From contig JAFGWM010000038.1 in assembly GCA_016937155.1 (NCBI GenBank), positions 1 through 64,000 on the forward strand: a stretch of 64,000 nt of DNA, given 5' to 3'. Positions within the stretch are counted from its first letter, which is position 1; every line of letters begins with the position of its first letter. Shown one piece after another: positions 1-9,957 of this stretch. The notes under the pieces were generated by a model that did not search any database, had not been told where the DNA came from, and saw only the letters and a program-made list of their open reading frames with translations. Origin of the DNA: Deltaproteobacteria bacterium. Lineage in GTDB: Bacteria; Myxococcota_A; Polyangia; HGW-17. Both the position numbers and the translations under genes were made by a program.

Positions 1-193
1 CTGAGCACATTTTTATTTTTATGTGTTTCTTATTTTATTACTAGATTTTTTATTACAGTTTTTTTAACCTTAATCTGTTACCTATGTACCTAGTCCCTAC
101 ATTCCCTGCTCCCCTGACTCTGCTCCTACATTCCCTGTTTTCCTGCTATCCCTCTCACGCCTTTGCGGGCATCTCCCACCTTCGCCCCTACAA

Positions 194-1009
194 TTAGTTA
201 TCACTTCCACAGATGATTTTTCTCATAAGTTTTAAACTCTCCACAATTCTCACTCCCGGTGAATACATATGAGAATCATTAACAATAAATATCCGTGGAG
301 TTTTTAAAAATGGAATACTGTCCCAGTCTTTCTTATGACCACCGGATGGAACAATATCAATTATTATATCCGGAGCTAAAGCCACAAGAGATTCTGCACC
401 CAAGGACGGATATGAAAAAACTTTTCCTTCAAGCACATTTTTTCCACCTGCCATAACAATAAGCTCATCAAGATATGTCCCCCGACCAGCTCCAACAACG
501 TTTTTCAGTGTTGGAGCACTTCTGCCCAGAGTCACCAGAACTTTTTTCCGAATGTTATCCATGCAGGATTTAATTTTTAATTGTCTGTCCATTTCCTTTA
601 TAATTGCATGTCCTTTATCGGAAACCACTAATTTTTCTGAAAGTTTAACAATACTTTGTCTGATTTCTGAAACACTTCTGGTTCTCAGCTCAAGATATGG
701 GATACCAATTTCCTTCAGTTTTTTCTTCAAATCCAGATGCATCTCAGTAATCAGCACCAGTTTCGGATTACACTGCAGTATTCTTTCGATATTGGCATCA
801 AGAAAACCCCCGACTTTTGGAATTTTCTTCACGTCTTCAGGAAAATTGTCGTAAGTGGTAACACAGTTTACACTGTCCCCTTTTCCAAGAGCAAAAACAA
901 TTTCTGTAAGACTTGGAGAAAGACTGACTATTCCCTTTTTCTTAAAAGAGGTTTTATTCTCACTGCAACTAACTGAAAACAGAAATAAGGGAAATATTAT
1001 TTTCCACAC
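194..1009 (-). CDS. BtuF/FhuD-like periplasmic metal or corrinoid-binding lipoprotein (ABC transporter substrate-binding)
   Basis: Lipobox FSVSC; SLSPSLTEIVFALGKGDSVNCVTTYDNFPEDVKKIPKVGGFLDANIERILQCNPKLVLI matches the helical-backbone metal receptor family. Confidence 0.85.
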   Translation of the reverse strand: MWKIIFPLFLFSVSCSENKTSFKKKGIVSLSPSLTEIVFALGKGDSVNCVTTYDNFPEDVKKIPKVGGFLDANIERILQCNPKLVLITEMHLDLKKKLKEIGIPYLELRTRSVSEIRQSIVKLSEKLVVSDKGHAIIKEMDRQLKIKSCMDNIRKKVLVTLGRSAPTLKNVVGAGRGTYLDELIVMAGGKNVLEGKVFSYPSLGAESLVALAPDIIIDIVPSGGHKKDWDSIPFLKTPRIFIVNDSHMYSPGVRIVESLKLMRKIICGSDN

Positions 1010-2160
1010 CTTGATTCCAGTATCTTTCTTACATCCTCAGGATATATATCAGAATTTTCTCCAAGAATTATACGCCGCTTTTCAAATCTTTCCACAATGC
1101 GATCTATTATTGAACAATCTACAGCCACCTCACTGAGAGTAACTCCAGCACCAAGTTCAGAAAAAAACTTTTCTGTAGCTTCAATCCCCTGCATTACTGT
1201 TTCAAGTGGATCACTTCCTGAAATTCCCCAGACATTTCCAGCGTAACGCACCAGCATTTCAAGTTTTTCATTTATTTTGTATTTCAGAACACCAGGCAGC
1301 AATACAGCCAAAGTTGCCGCGTGATCCATACCGGCAAGAGCAGTAAGTTCGTGCCCTATCATATGTGTTGTCCAGTCCTGTACCACACCTGTTCCAATAT
1401 ATCTGTTGAGAGCATTTGAAGAACACCACATCAGCATTCCTCTGGCATCCAAATCCGGAGGTTCCCTCAGAATATTTTCGGAACGTTCAACAAGTGTTTT
1501 CAGAATTGATTCACTGAGGGCGTACTGCAGTGGAGCATCTGTATTAACCGTCAGGTACTGTTCACAGACATGCACGAAAGAATCAATTATTCCATTAACA
1601 AGTTGCCGCCTGGGGAGTGTCACAGTAAAATCCGGATCAATTATCGAAAATTCCGGGAAAACCAGAGGAGATTTAAATACCATTTTTTCCTCTGTTTTCC
1701 TGCGACTTATCACGGCACCATCATTAACTTCACTCCCTGTAGCGGGAAGTGTCAAAACTGTGACAATTGGGAGTGCACTTTTTATTCTCAATCCTTTTCT
1801 CAATATATTCCACGGATCATCTTCCTCAAAAAAAACTGCCCCTGCAATAAATTTTGTCCCATCAATTACACTTCCACCACCCAGAGCCAGCAGCAGATCC
1901 GGTTTTTCTTTTCTTGCAAGCTCAACCGCTTTCATCAGTGTATCAAAATCCGGATTGGCCTCCACACCGGAAAACTCCACCACCTCTCTTTTGGCCAGAT
2001 TCTTCATAACTTTTTCATATGAACCGTTTTTATGAACACTTCCACCACCGGTTATCAGCATCACTTTACTGTATTCACTTTTCAGAAAACCACCCAGCGA
2101 GTTTACACTTCCTCTTCCAAAACTGATTTTAACCGGATTGAAATACTCAAAATTTTTCAT
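997..2160 (-). CDS. Iron-containing alcohol dehydrogenase (butanol dehydrogenase/YqhD-like)
   Basis: N-terminal FNPVKISFGRGSVNSL, GGGSVIDGTKFIAGA, and metal-binding His region DWTTHMIGHELTALAGMDHAATLAVLLP. Confidence 0.9.
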   Translation of the reverse strand: MKNFEYFNPVKISFGRGSVNSLGGFLKSEYSKVMLITGGGSVHKNGSYEKVMKNLAKREVVEFSGVEANPDFDTLMKAVELARKEKPDLLLALGGGSVIDGTKFIAGAVFFEEDDPWNILRKGLRIKSALPIVTVLTLPATGSEVNDGAVISRRKTEEKMVFKSPLVFPEFSIIDPDFTVTLPRRQLVNGIIDSFVHVCEQYLTVNTDAPLQYALSESILKTLVERSENILREPPDLDARGMLMWCSSNALNRYIGTGVVQDWTTHMIGHELTALAGMDHAATLAVLLPGVLKYKINEKLEMLVRYAGNVWGISGSDPLETVMQGIEATEKFFSELGAGVTLSEVAVDCSIIDRIVERFEKRRIILGENSDIYPEDVRKILESRCGK

Positions 2161-2203
2161 AACTTCCCTGTAATTATTTCTAAAGGTTACTTACCTGAAG
2201 TGA

Positions 2204-3856
2204 TTATTTCCTTTTAGGAACAGCTTTTAACCCTGCTTTGCCATCTCTCTCATAAACTTCAAGAATTACCTGCTCACACTTGGCCTTGGCTCTGATGTTA
2301 TCTGTGGAATCTGATAGTTTTTTAATGAAGTCCTCATCATTAAACCCGTCAATATTTCCCTCGAGTTTTAATTTCAGTTCTCTGTATTCATTACAGACAA
2401 AATTGAAGTATTCAGAAGGATCATCACCAGGAAGAGGTGGCTGAGGTGGCTGTGATTCTTCTTTTACCGAAGGCGCCTCAACAGCAGGAATCTCTCTGCT
2501 TGAGGGTATTGGCGGAAGATCAGGTCTTGACGAAGCAACTCTATCACTTTGTCCTGGAAGAGAAACTTTTTTCATTTCAGGATAAACAAGCGGTTTTCCA
2601 CCGACTGGTGGTGGTGGTGGTCCACCATCTCTCAGGCTTGCTCTTTCACCAGTGGATTTTTCTTCCCCGCCAAGAAGTTCATCAACACTCTTTTGCTGTA
2701 CATTACCGCCACCACTGGCCTGAGCTTTCTCAAGGGCTTCATTAATTGCCCTTGCAAGTGATGAAAATCTCCCGCGGAATTCCTGATCATTTATTAGAGC
2801 TAGTTCACCTGATGAAACTTCCTTGGCGCGTTTAATCAGTTTTCTAAGTGGGAGGTCTCCTTCCCAGAGGACAATAAATATGCCAAGGAAAAGTATCACC
2901 ACAGTGGCTGCAATAAACATTCCCCATGGAAATCCCTTCAGAAGTTCACTTTGTGGAATAAGTTTATCAAGAAATGCAAAAGGCCCCATAGCCTTGGGTA
3001 ACTTCCAGATAACTGCATAAAAAACTCCAGTATCGGGAAGTTCAGGCAGTTTTTTTGAAGAATCAAAAACGGGATTTGTTGCTGCACCACGGAGCATCCC
3101 CAAAATAACTGCATAGTTATCAGTTTTTCCACTGATTTTTATGACACTGGAAAATCCTTTCTGAGGATTACGAATATCCTTAATGTTTTTGGCATACAGC
3201 AGCGGAAGCTTCTGCGCTATCTCAATGCTACCGGTGGAAAGAACACTCTTGTCCTTGACAAAAATTGCCAGTTCAACTGGTCTTTTATCCTGGGAATAAC
3301 CCATTCTTTCCAGATGATAGGACAAAAATTCAGTATCAAGTTTTCTTATACCCATAAGGACACCATGGGTGCTTTTATGGGTTGAGGCAAGTACAGGAAC
3401 TGACCATGTCATATAAAGAATACCATCCACCAGAAATGAATTATCATTATGAAATCCTTTTTTTGCCTCAATAAACCCGGATAATCCGGCGATACTTTTC
3501 CGGTTTTTAGTGGTTGCAGTAACCACCTTACCTTCGTTATCGGCAAGAATCAGTTCATCCATGTTCAACGTATCTGCAAATTTTTTAAAAACATCCTTAA
3601 TTTTAAATGGATCAAGCTTCTTCTCGAAAATATCAAGAATCCGGCCATCCATTCTTATACGTGCGAGACCATCCAGAACCTGTCTGCTTTCCCACTCCAG
3701 TTCTTTATCAAAAGCAGCCTGAAAAAGATCCACTACATTATCCTGATAAGTCTTCTGGAGAAAAAACTCTGCGGGACGGTTTGCTACAAGAATACTGCCA
3801 ATAGCAAGTACACCTATAAATGAAAGTATTAAAATCCAGACTTTAGAAAAAAACAT
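2204..3856 (-). CDS. Membrane protein with periplasmic cache-like sensor region, HAMP-like segment, Pro-rich linker and conserved C-terminal domain (possibly MXAN_5187-type)
   Basis: N-terminal TM, long extracytoplasmic region, second TM (WGMFIAATVVILFLGIFIVLWEG), Pro-rich linker, C-terminal EYFNFVCNEYRELKLKLEG... Confidence 0.55.
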   Translation of the reverse strand: MFFSKVWILILSFIGVLAIGSILVANRPAEFFLQKTYQDNVVDLFQAAFDKELEWESRQVLDGLARIRMDGRILDIFEKKLDPFKIKDVFKKFADTLNMDELILADNEGKVVTATTKNRKSIAGLSGFIEAKKGFHNDNSFLVDGILYMTWSVPVLASTHKSTHGVLMGIRKLDTEFLSYHLERMGYSQDKRPVELAIFVKDKSVLSTGSIEIAQKLPLLYAKNIKDIRNPQKGFSSVIKISGKTDNYAVILGMLRGAATNPVFDSSKKLPELPDTGVFYAVIWKLPKAMGPFAFLDKLIPQSELLKGFPWGMFIAATVVILFLGIFIVLWEGDLPLRKLIKRAKEVSSGELALINDQEFRGRFSSLARAINEALEKAQASGGGNVQQKSVDELLGGEEKSTGERASLRDGGPPPPPVGGKPLVYPEMKKVSLPGQSDRVASSRPDLPPIPSSREIPAVEAPSVKEESQPPQPPLPGDDPSEYFNFVCNEYRELKLKLEGNIDGFNDEDFIKKLSDSTDNIRAKAKCEQVILEVYERDGKAGLKAVPKRK

Positions 3857-4678
3857 TTATAACTCCGACTTCAAAATTGGAACTGTTACTTTTAATTTAA
3901 CAGGTGGGACTTTTCCTTTTTTCCTGATTTCAATTTTTTGGGTGTGAACAACTTTATTTATATACACAACATGGAGTGTATACTGACCGGGGGGAATCTG
4001 AGAAATTAAAAAGGCACCACCTTCAGTGAGATTTGAATAAAATTTTGATTTTATAAATACCACCCGACCTTTTGCCAGAGGAAATTCCTTTGCAGCAAGA
4101 GGATAGGACCAGAAAAAATCTCCTTCCTTTTGCTCACCGCTTCTGGGTCTGACATTGAATATCATATCACCACCGGCTACAATTTTTTCAGTTTTCATAG
4201 GTTTACCGCGTATAACCCTGCCGGGACTTAAGAAATTTACGGTTCTGGCCATCAGGTTATAAATCCTGAAATCCATCTGAGTTGAAAGAAGAACAATTCG
4301 CGGCTTAAACCCACCTCCAACCATTTCAATTTTTTCTTCACTTCTGGAATCCTCTTCTGTATCAGAAGAAACAGCAGCGGTGGGCTCAGTTCCCTTACCT
4401 GACAGAAAAACAAACATTCTGTTCTGCACCGGAAATCGATCTGGAAGAACTATCAGAGGATCATAAAACCTCCAGTAGGCTCGCCTTCTGAATTTTTCAA
4501 TGGATTTCACATTGTTGCTTATGGTGTCCCCTGCAGATTTCACTGAAACAGAAATTGTTCCGTTAATATCCTGTAATTTAATACGTTTTTTTCTCCGGTT
4601 TCTCCGGGAAAATGACTCTGAGGGCATCAGGACAGAAAAAATCATCACCAGTATTAAAATCAAATAGCTTTTTCTCAT
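3857..4678 (-). CDS. Secreted hypothetical protein with carboxypeptidase-regulatory/cupredoxin-like beta-sandwich features
   Basis: Signal peptide MRKSYLILILVMIFSVLMPSESFS if started at 4678; track start at 4714 is a TTG; C-terminal FLISQIPPGQYTLHVVYINKVVHTQKIEI. Confidence 0.55.
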   Translation of the reverse strand: MRKSYLILILVMIFSVLMPSESFSRRNRRKKRIKLQDINGTISVSVKSAGDTISNNVKSIEKFRRRAYWRFYDPLIVLPDRFPVQNRMFVFLSGKGTEPTAAVSSDTEEDSRSEEKIEMVGGGFKPRIVLLSTQMDFRIYNLMARTVNFLSPGRVIRGKPMKTEKIVAGGDMIFNVRPRSGEQKEGDFFWSYPLAAKEFPLAKGRVVFIKSKFYSNLTEGGAFLISQIPPGQYTLHVVYINKVVHTQKIEIRKKGKVPPVKLKVTVPILKSEL

Positions 4679-4816
4679 AGCTGATATGATAGCCATATGA
4701 TATTTTTCGGTCAACTCAATTTGTATTTGTCCCCATCAGGAAATACATGTTCATCTGTAGTGGTTTGCATTACTTTGATTTGTAGTGTACCTTTCGCTGA
4801 GGAAGGAGATTTATAT

Positions 4817-7324
4817 ATGTTTAGATATAACACACAGATAGCCATTGCAGCACTCCTGATGCTTCTTGCAGGCAGCTGTGAAAAAAAGAATGAAAAAGCA
4901 GATAAACCGGAAAAAACTTCGGAAAAAATATCCTCTACACCCCAGAAAAAATGGCCCGTTGCAGTAAAATTATGGTCAAGGGAACTTTCCACATATGCTT
5001 TCAGTATTATGAATAACAGTAAGTATGTATATGGATTCGGATTCAGAAAAGGGAAAAAAAGTTTCAGACCGAAGGGACAGTTTTTACTGGATGCCCAGAC
5101 TGGAATTACCAAGTGGTTCAGAAAACGCAATCCGGGTATGTTCGGATGGGCTCATCCCGACGGTGTTAATGCCAGTCTGAATGGTGATCAGGTAATATTC
5201 ACAACCCGTAGAAGGCAGATAACTTCACTGGATACAACTGCAGGAAAGTTAATAAAGGGCATAAAAAGCAGCGCAGGTTTCATAGATCTGGGAGATCGAC
5301 TTTTTGTGGCGGATAATCCTCCCTATTTTCTTTCCAGAGATGATGGGAAAAAAGAATTCATTCCACCATTAAAGCAAACCGTGGAAAGTATTCCGGTGAA
5401 AATATCCAGAAAGTTCAAACCCAGAAACGCAAATGGAACAATTCTTCTTAGAACCGTTGATGGAACATTAAGGGGTATTGATTCCCTGACAGGTAAAGAG
5501 TTGTGGACTTTCATTGAAAAAATTGATGATCGTGATTATGCACTGGATATCCCTGTCAGCAAAAGTACTGCCTTGATTCCAACTGTTTATCCATCCACAC
5601 TTCCATCCTCTGAAATCAGCGTTTACAACGGAGAATCAGTAAATAAGGTTAAAATTCCAGGGCTGTTTATTGCCAGAAAAACCCCTGTTCTTTATAAAAA
5701 CATTCTCAGTTGTTTTTCGAGACTGTCCTGGGGAGGAATTCTTTTAAATGGTATTGATGTGGAGACCGGAAAAATCAGATATTCTGTAGAGGTACCTTCT
5801 GATACATGCAGCATTGTTTCCGGTATCGTCAGTTGCCGGTATGCATCCACTCTCAATATATATGACCAAATGACCGGAAAAATGACAAAAACACTCCAGT
5901 ATTCATCAAGAATACGTTTCCTGGCCAGAAAAGGAAAATTCATCACCATACAACTGAATACCGGCAGATACCATATTTTGTCACTTCCTGATGGCAAAGA
6001 ATTATGGAAGGGCGAAATTAAAATAAAGGAGATGAAAACAACTCTGAAGAAAATGGTGTGGTCTGGTGGTGATCGTATAGGTCTGGTGGTTAAAACTACC
6101 CATCCAAGGCAGGATAGGCTTAACCGGATTTATCTTCACCTGTTTTCTCTGGCTATGAATTTTGCCGGAACAAACATACAGCTTGGAAAAGTTCCCGAAA
6201 AAACCTTCATAAGTTCCACTTCAAGCGGTAAGGAGATTCCAGTTAATTTTCCAGTATGGTATACAGAAAACAGGATTTTTTCTGCTCTGGATTCAAATGT
6301 TATGGCCATTAATCCTGAAACAGGATTGAGAACCGGTGGATTCACACTTCCAGGGAAAACCACTTATCAGGTTTCCCTTATCCATAAGAATTCTGATGTT
6401 GCTGTACTTAAAAAAGGTAATTTCCTCGTTGGTATTTCCGGTCAGCCACGTGTAGTATGGCAAAAATATATTAAAAACAAGGAAGTAAGTTATGCCAGCG
6501 ACAGACATGTTATCATAAGAGGAGATAAATCATCGGTAATCTATAACACTAAAACAGGGACTGAAATTTCAAATCCTTTCGATAAATTCGACTCTGCCAT
6601 CCTGACAAGCAGCTGGGGAAACGAATTCAGGGCGGTTACAGACAAGGGTCAGAAAATTTATTCAAACGGTGCAGTTAAAGATGGTAAACTGCCAGTATTC
6701 ACTACAAGTACAGGTAAATATGAGCTAAGTATAAACCACGTTTATGACAAACCACAAGGAAAGGGCAGCTGGACTGCCCTGGATTCTGCCACAGGTAAAG
6801 TGAAGTGGAAATTCACATATAAGGAAAGTAGAGGAGATGTTGGAAGTGCCGGAAATATTGGAGAAATTCCCGTAGCACATACATCACTGAATCCTCCCAT
6901 GTGGCTTTTTGCCACGGATAAAGCATTTGGTGTGCCAGGTCCCGCTGGCAAATGCATTTATTTTATAAGCCCGGAAAATGGTAAAACACTGAAAACCGTG
7001 TGTTTTTATCGTCTCGGTTCAAGACCTGTAAGTATTCCCTCTACTCCCTGGCTTGTTTTCACAGCAACAGGCGCCGCTTATATCCCAGGTGGAAAACCTG
7101 TGGGTGAAAATCCTCGTGATGAGGGTATTTTAAGTGTATGGGTTATAAATACCGACGACTGGAGTTTTAATAAAATAATAGAAAATTCAGAAGGACACAG
7201 TATGTATGGACCGGGAAATTTCACTACAAAAAATGATCCTCTGATTTTTACTGTTTTCACGGAAAAACTCTTTATCAAAAAATCCAGCCTCGAAGCATGG
7301 AAAATTAACTGGGATTTAAAATGA
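4817..7324 (+). CDS. PQQ-like beta-propeller lipoprotein
   Basis: ATG at 4817 preceded by GGAAGGAG; lipobox LLAGSC; repeated LTGKELW / TGKIRYS / TGKVKWKFTY PQQ-type blades. Confidence 0.75.
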   Translation: MFRYNTQIAIAALLMLLAGSCEKKNEKADKPEKTSEKISSTPQKKWPVAVKLWSRELSTYAFSIMNNSKYVYGFGFRKGKKSFRPKGQFLLDAQTGITKWFRKRNPGMFGWAHPDGVNASLNGDQVIFTTRRRQITSLDTTAGKLIKGIKSSAGFIDLGDRLFVADNPPYFLSRDDGKKEFIPPLKQTVESIPVKISRKFKPRNANGTILLRTVDGTLRGIDSLTGKELWTFIEKIDDRDYALDIPVSKSTALIPTVYPSTLPSSEISVYNGESVNKVKIPGLFIARKTPVLYKNILSCFSRLSWGGILLNGIDVETGKIRYSVEVPSDTCSIVSGIVSCRYASTLNIYDQMTGKMTKTLQYSSRIRFLARKGKFITIQLNTGRYHILSLPDGKELWKGEIKIKEMKTTLKKMVWSGGDRIGLVVKTTHPRQDRLNRIYLHLFSLAMNFAGTNIQLGKVPEKTFISSTSSGKEIPVNFPVWYTENRIFSALDSNVMAINPETGLRTGGFTLPGKTTYQVSLIHKNSDVAVLKKGNFLVGISGQPRVVWQKYIKNKEVSYASDRHVIIRGDKSSVIYNTKTGTEISNPFDKFDSAILTSSWGNEFRAVTDKGQKIYSNGAVKDGKLPVFTTSTGKYELSINHVYDKPQGKGSWTALDSATGKVKWKFTYKESRGDVGSAGNIGEIPVAHTSLNPPMWLFATDKAFGVPGPAGKCIYFISPENGKTLKTVCFYRLGSRPVSIPSTPWLVFTATGAAYIPGGKPVGENPRDEGILSVWVINTDDWSFNKIIENSEGHSMYGPGNFTTKNDPLIFTVFTEKLFIKKSSLEAWKINWDLK

Positions 7325-7347
7325 TTGAGACTCGCAATAATTTCAGC

Positions 7348-7376
7348 TTGATCTTTTAGGTTTCTGAATTTATATA
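7348..7376 (+). promoter_or_regulatory. Candidate sigma70 promoter of the tRNA-tRNA-SRP RNA unit
   Basis: TTGATC (7348-7353), 17 nt, TATATA (7371-7376), about 40 nt upstream of the first tRNA. Confidence 0.5.
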
Positions 7377-7415
7377 TCTATGTCTTAGCGGGAGGTATGC
7401 TTCCTTCCAACTTCT

Positions 7416-7502
7416 GGAGAGATGTCCGAGAGGTCGAAGGAGCCTGACTCGAAATCAGGTGTACGGGCAACCGTACCAAGGGTTCGAATCCCTTTCTCTC
7501 CG
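7416..7502 (+). tRNA. tRNA-Ser(CGA)
   Basis: Acceptor stem GGAGAGA/TCTCTCC, long variable arm, TTCGAATCC T-loop, anticodon loop ctCGAaa. Confidence 0.95.
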
Positions 7503-7516
7503 CTATGATTTGCTCT

Positions 7517-7604
<88 letters not shown>

Positions 7605-7605
7605 A

Positions 7606-7706
7606 CAGCCCTTGAGGCTTCAGGTGACGATTTGCCTGTGAATCCGCCAGGTCCGGAAGGAAGCAACGGTAGCTTGACAATCGGGTGCCTGAAGCCTCAA
7701 GGGCTG
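7606..7706 (+). ncRNA. ffs: Bacterial small signal recognition particle RNA (4.5S)
   Basis: Hallmark domain IV sequence CCAGGTCCGGAAGGAAGCA; long terminal stem CAGCCCTTGAGGCTTCAGG...CCTGAAGCCTCAAGGGCTG. Confidence 0.95.
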
Positions 7707-7746
7707 ATTTGTTTTTATATTACTTTTTCTTTGATGGGTTGTTGCA

Positions 7747-9582
7747 GTGTCATATGTTGTATTAGCCAGAAGATACCGACCACAAACTTTCGATGAAATC
7801 GTTGGACAGCATCATATTGTAAAAATCCTTACCAATGCAATAAATTCCGGTCGTATTCATCATGCTTTTCTTTTTACAGGAGCCAGAGGAACAGGTAAAA
7901 CCAGTTCAGCTAGACTTTTAGCTAAGGCACTGAACTGTGTGAACGGACCCACCGCCATACCGTGTAATATTTGTTCAAACTGTATTGATATCACAGATGG
8001 CAAAAATGTTGATGTACTTGAAATTGATGGTGCTACAAATACCGGTGTTGACAGTGTCCGTGCCCTTAGGGAAGATATAAGATATCTGCCTTCTTCCTGT
8101 CGGTATCGAATTATTATTATCGACGAAGTTCATATGCTCACAACCAGTGCGTTTAATGCGCTGCTCAAAACTCTGGAAGAGCCACCCCCTCATGTAATAT
8201 TTATTTTTGCCACTACTGAGCCCCATAAAATTCCTGCAACAATTCTTTCCAGAGTTCAAAGATTTGATTTTCATCGTGTGGAAACTGATGAGCTATCCTC
8301 TCATATCAGTTCTATTCTTAAAAAGGAACATTTTGAAATCACCCCTGAGGCCTGTCAGATTATTGCTGTCCAGGGTGAAGGCAGTGTACGTGATTCACTC
8401 AGTATTCTGGATCAGGTACTTGCTCAGCATACAGATGGCACAATTTCCGCTGATGAAGTCAGAAATGTCCTAGGAATCAGCGATCGTGAAACCCTTATTT
8501 CTCTTGGTGAAGTGCTTTTATCCAGAAACATCCCTTTATTGCTTAAAATGATTCAGGATTTATTCATTAATGGTGCCGATGTGGCTAATCTCACTAAGTC
8601 TCTTATAGGCCAGTTGCGTGACTTTCTGGTGGTAAAGGCTGCCCCTGAATCTGCCCACTTGCTTACGCAAAACAGCATTTCCGAACTTAAACGTATTTCT
8701 GAACTGGTTCAATCATTTGAAGTGACACATATTCATCATCTGCAATTGAGACTTTTCGGTGCAAGTGAACACATTGCCCGTTCTCATTCACCAAAAGTAG
8801 CTCTTGAAATGATTCTATTGGATTTATGTCTGAGTGAACCTCTTCTTCCGATTGAAAAAATCGCAAGTATTGTAAAAAAACTACCATCAACTAACATCAC
8901 ACTAAATCCCGGCAGTGCGGAAGTTTCCACTTTGGGTAGTGAACCATATTCTCCCAGAGTTTCACACTCTATTATTTCAAAGGAAAATGTGGACGTTACT
9001 CCTCAGTATAATAGCGAAGCCCCTAAGATTAGCCCAAAACAGATTCTTGAAGAAATTGTAAAAAACAGTTCTGGCAACGAAACTGAAACTAAAAACACTG
9101 TAAAAACCGTAGTGGATTCCTCTGATACCCCACCTGAAATTGTAACTCTCCCCAAATGGATGGCTATAGTTGAGAAAATTAAATCGGATCGTCCTACTAT
9201 TGGTTTTCAACTTGAAGAGGCCAAATTCTCCAGTTGCATTTTTAAAAATCATAGACTTAATATTTCTCTGATTCTTCCGGGAATGAAGGACGACGACTAT
9301 ATATTTTCCAGTCTCATGAATAATAAGGATCTCATAAATAAACTGGTTTCAACTGAACTTTCATGTAACACTGTTATTTCATTTAAAACTGGAGAATTAA
9401 AAAATACTCATCTTCCTGCTGGAATTCCTGTAAAGAGCGTCAGAGATATCAAGGAACAGCAAAATGCAGTCAAAAAGCGGCAGATTGAAGAGGATATCCT
9501 TGGAAATCCATTTGTACGTACACTACTTGATGAATTTCAGGGTGAAGTAATGAAATTTAATGTAACTGATGAAAATGAATAA
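7747..9582 (+). CDS. dnaX: DNA polymerase III subunit gamma/tau (GTG start)
   Basis: SYVVLARRYRPQTFDEIVGQHHIVKIL, GARGTGKTSSARLLAKALNC, zinc Cys module, TTEPHKIPATILSRVQRFDF; SRP RNA-dnaX-ybaB-recR synteny. Confidence 0.97.
   Translation: MSYVVLARRYRPQTFDEIVGQHHIVKILTNAINSGRIHHAFLFTGARGTGKTSSARLLAKALNCVNGPTAIPCNICSNCIDITDGKNVDVLEIDGATNTGVDSVRALREDIRYLPSSCRYRIIIIDEVHMLTTSAFNALLKTLEEPPPHVIFIFATTEPHKIPATILSRVQRFDFHRVETDELSSHISSILKKEHFEITPEACQIIAVQGEGSVRDSLSILDQVLAQHTDGTISADEVRNVLGISDRETLISLGEVLLSRNIPLLLKMIQDLFINGADVANLTKSLIGQLRDFLVVKAAPESAHLLTQNSISELKRISELVQSFEVTHIHHLQLRLFGASEHIARSHSPKVALEMILLDLCLSEPLLPIEKIASIVKKLPSTNITLNPGSAEVSTLGSEPYSPRVSHSIISKENVDVTPQYNSEAPKISPKQILEEIVKNSSGNETETKNTVKTVVDSSDTPPEIVTLPKWMAIVEKIKSDRPTIGFQLEEAKFSSCIFKNHRLNISLILPGMKDDDYIFSSLMNNKDLINKLVSTELSCNTVISFKTGELKNTHLPAGIPVKSVRDIKEQQNAVKKRQIEEDILGNPFVRTLLDEFQGEVMKFNVTDENE
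8874..8880 (+). other. Candidate programmed -1 frameshift or transcriptional slippage site (A AAA AAA) in dnaX
   Basis: GTA AAA AAA CTA in frame; the -1 frame reads AAA AAA ACT ACC ATC AAC TAA, stop at 8892-8894. Confidence 0.65.
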
Positions 9583-9602
9583 TAAATTATGGAGATTTAG
9601 AA

Positions 9603-9953
9603 ATGAATGATTTTGATTTTGGACAACTTGGTCAGTTTCTTCCTGATCTTGGAGAAATTAATAATAAACTCGCTAGAGTATCAGAAAGAGTCGCTAGAGA
9701 ACCAGTGACTGCTGAAAGTGGTGGTGGTATGGTTAGTATAGTAGGAACTGCTGATATGAGAGTAAAATCAGTAAAACTTGATAATAATCTCCTGTCATTG
9801 GAAGATAATGAAATGACTAGTGATCTTATTACCGCTGCATTTAATCAACTTATTGAAAAATGTAAGGAACGCAGTGCAGAAATTGCCACTGAAGAACTTG
9901 GTCCTTTAGCTTCTATGATGCAAAATTCTCCTTTGACTTCACTCATCAGGTAA
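9603..9953 (+). CDS. ybaB: YbaB/EbfC family nucleoid-associated protein
   Basis: Small acidic protein with VKSVKLDNNLLSLEDNEMTSDLITAAFNQLIEK, between dnaX and recR. Confidence 0.88.
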   Translation: MNDFDFGQLGQFLPDLGEINNKLARVSERVAREPVTAESGGGMVSIVGTADMRVKSVKLDNNLLSLEDNEMTSDLITAAFNQLIEKCKERSAEIATEELGPLASMMQNSPLTSLIR

Positions 9954-9957
9954 AACA

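Noticed and set aside
1406-2035. 209-aa plus-strand ORF opposite the alcohol dehydrogenase, and 1570..2022
   Set aside because: Shadow ORFs antisense to a clearly conserved gene; no domain or SD support.
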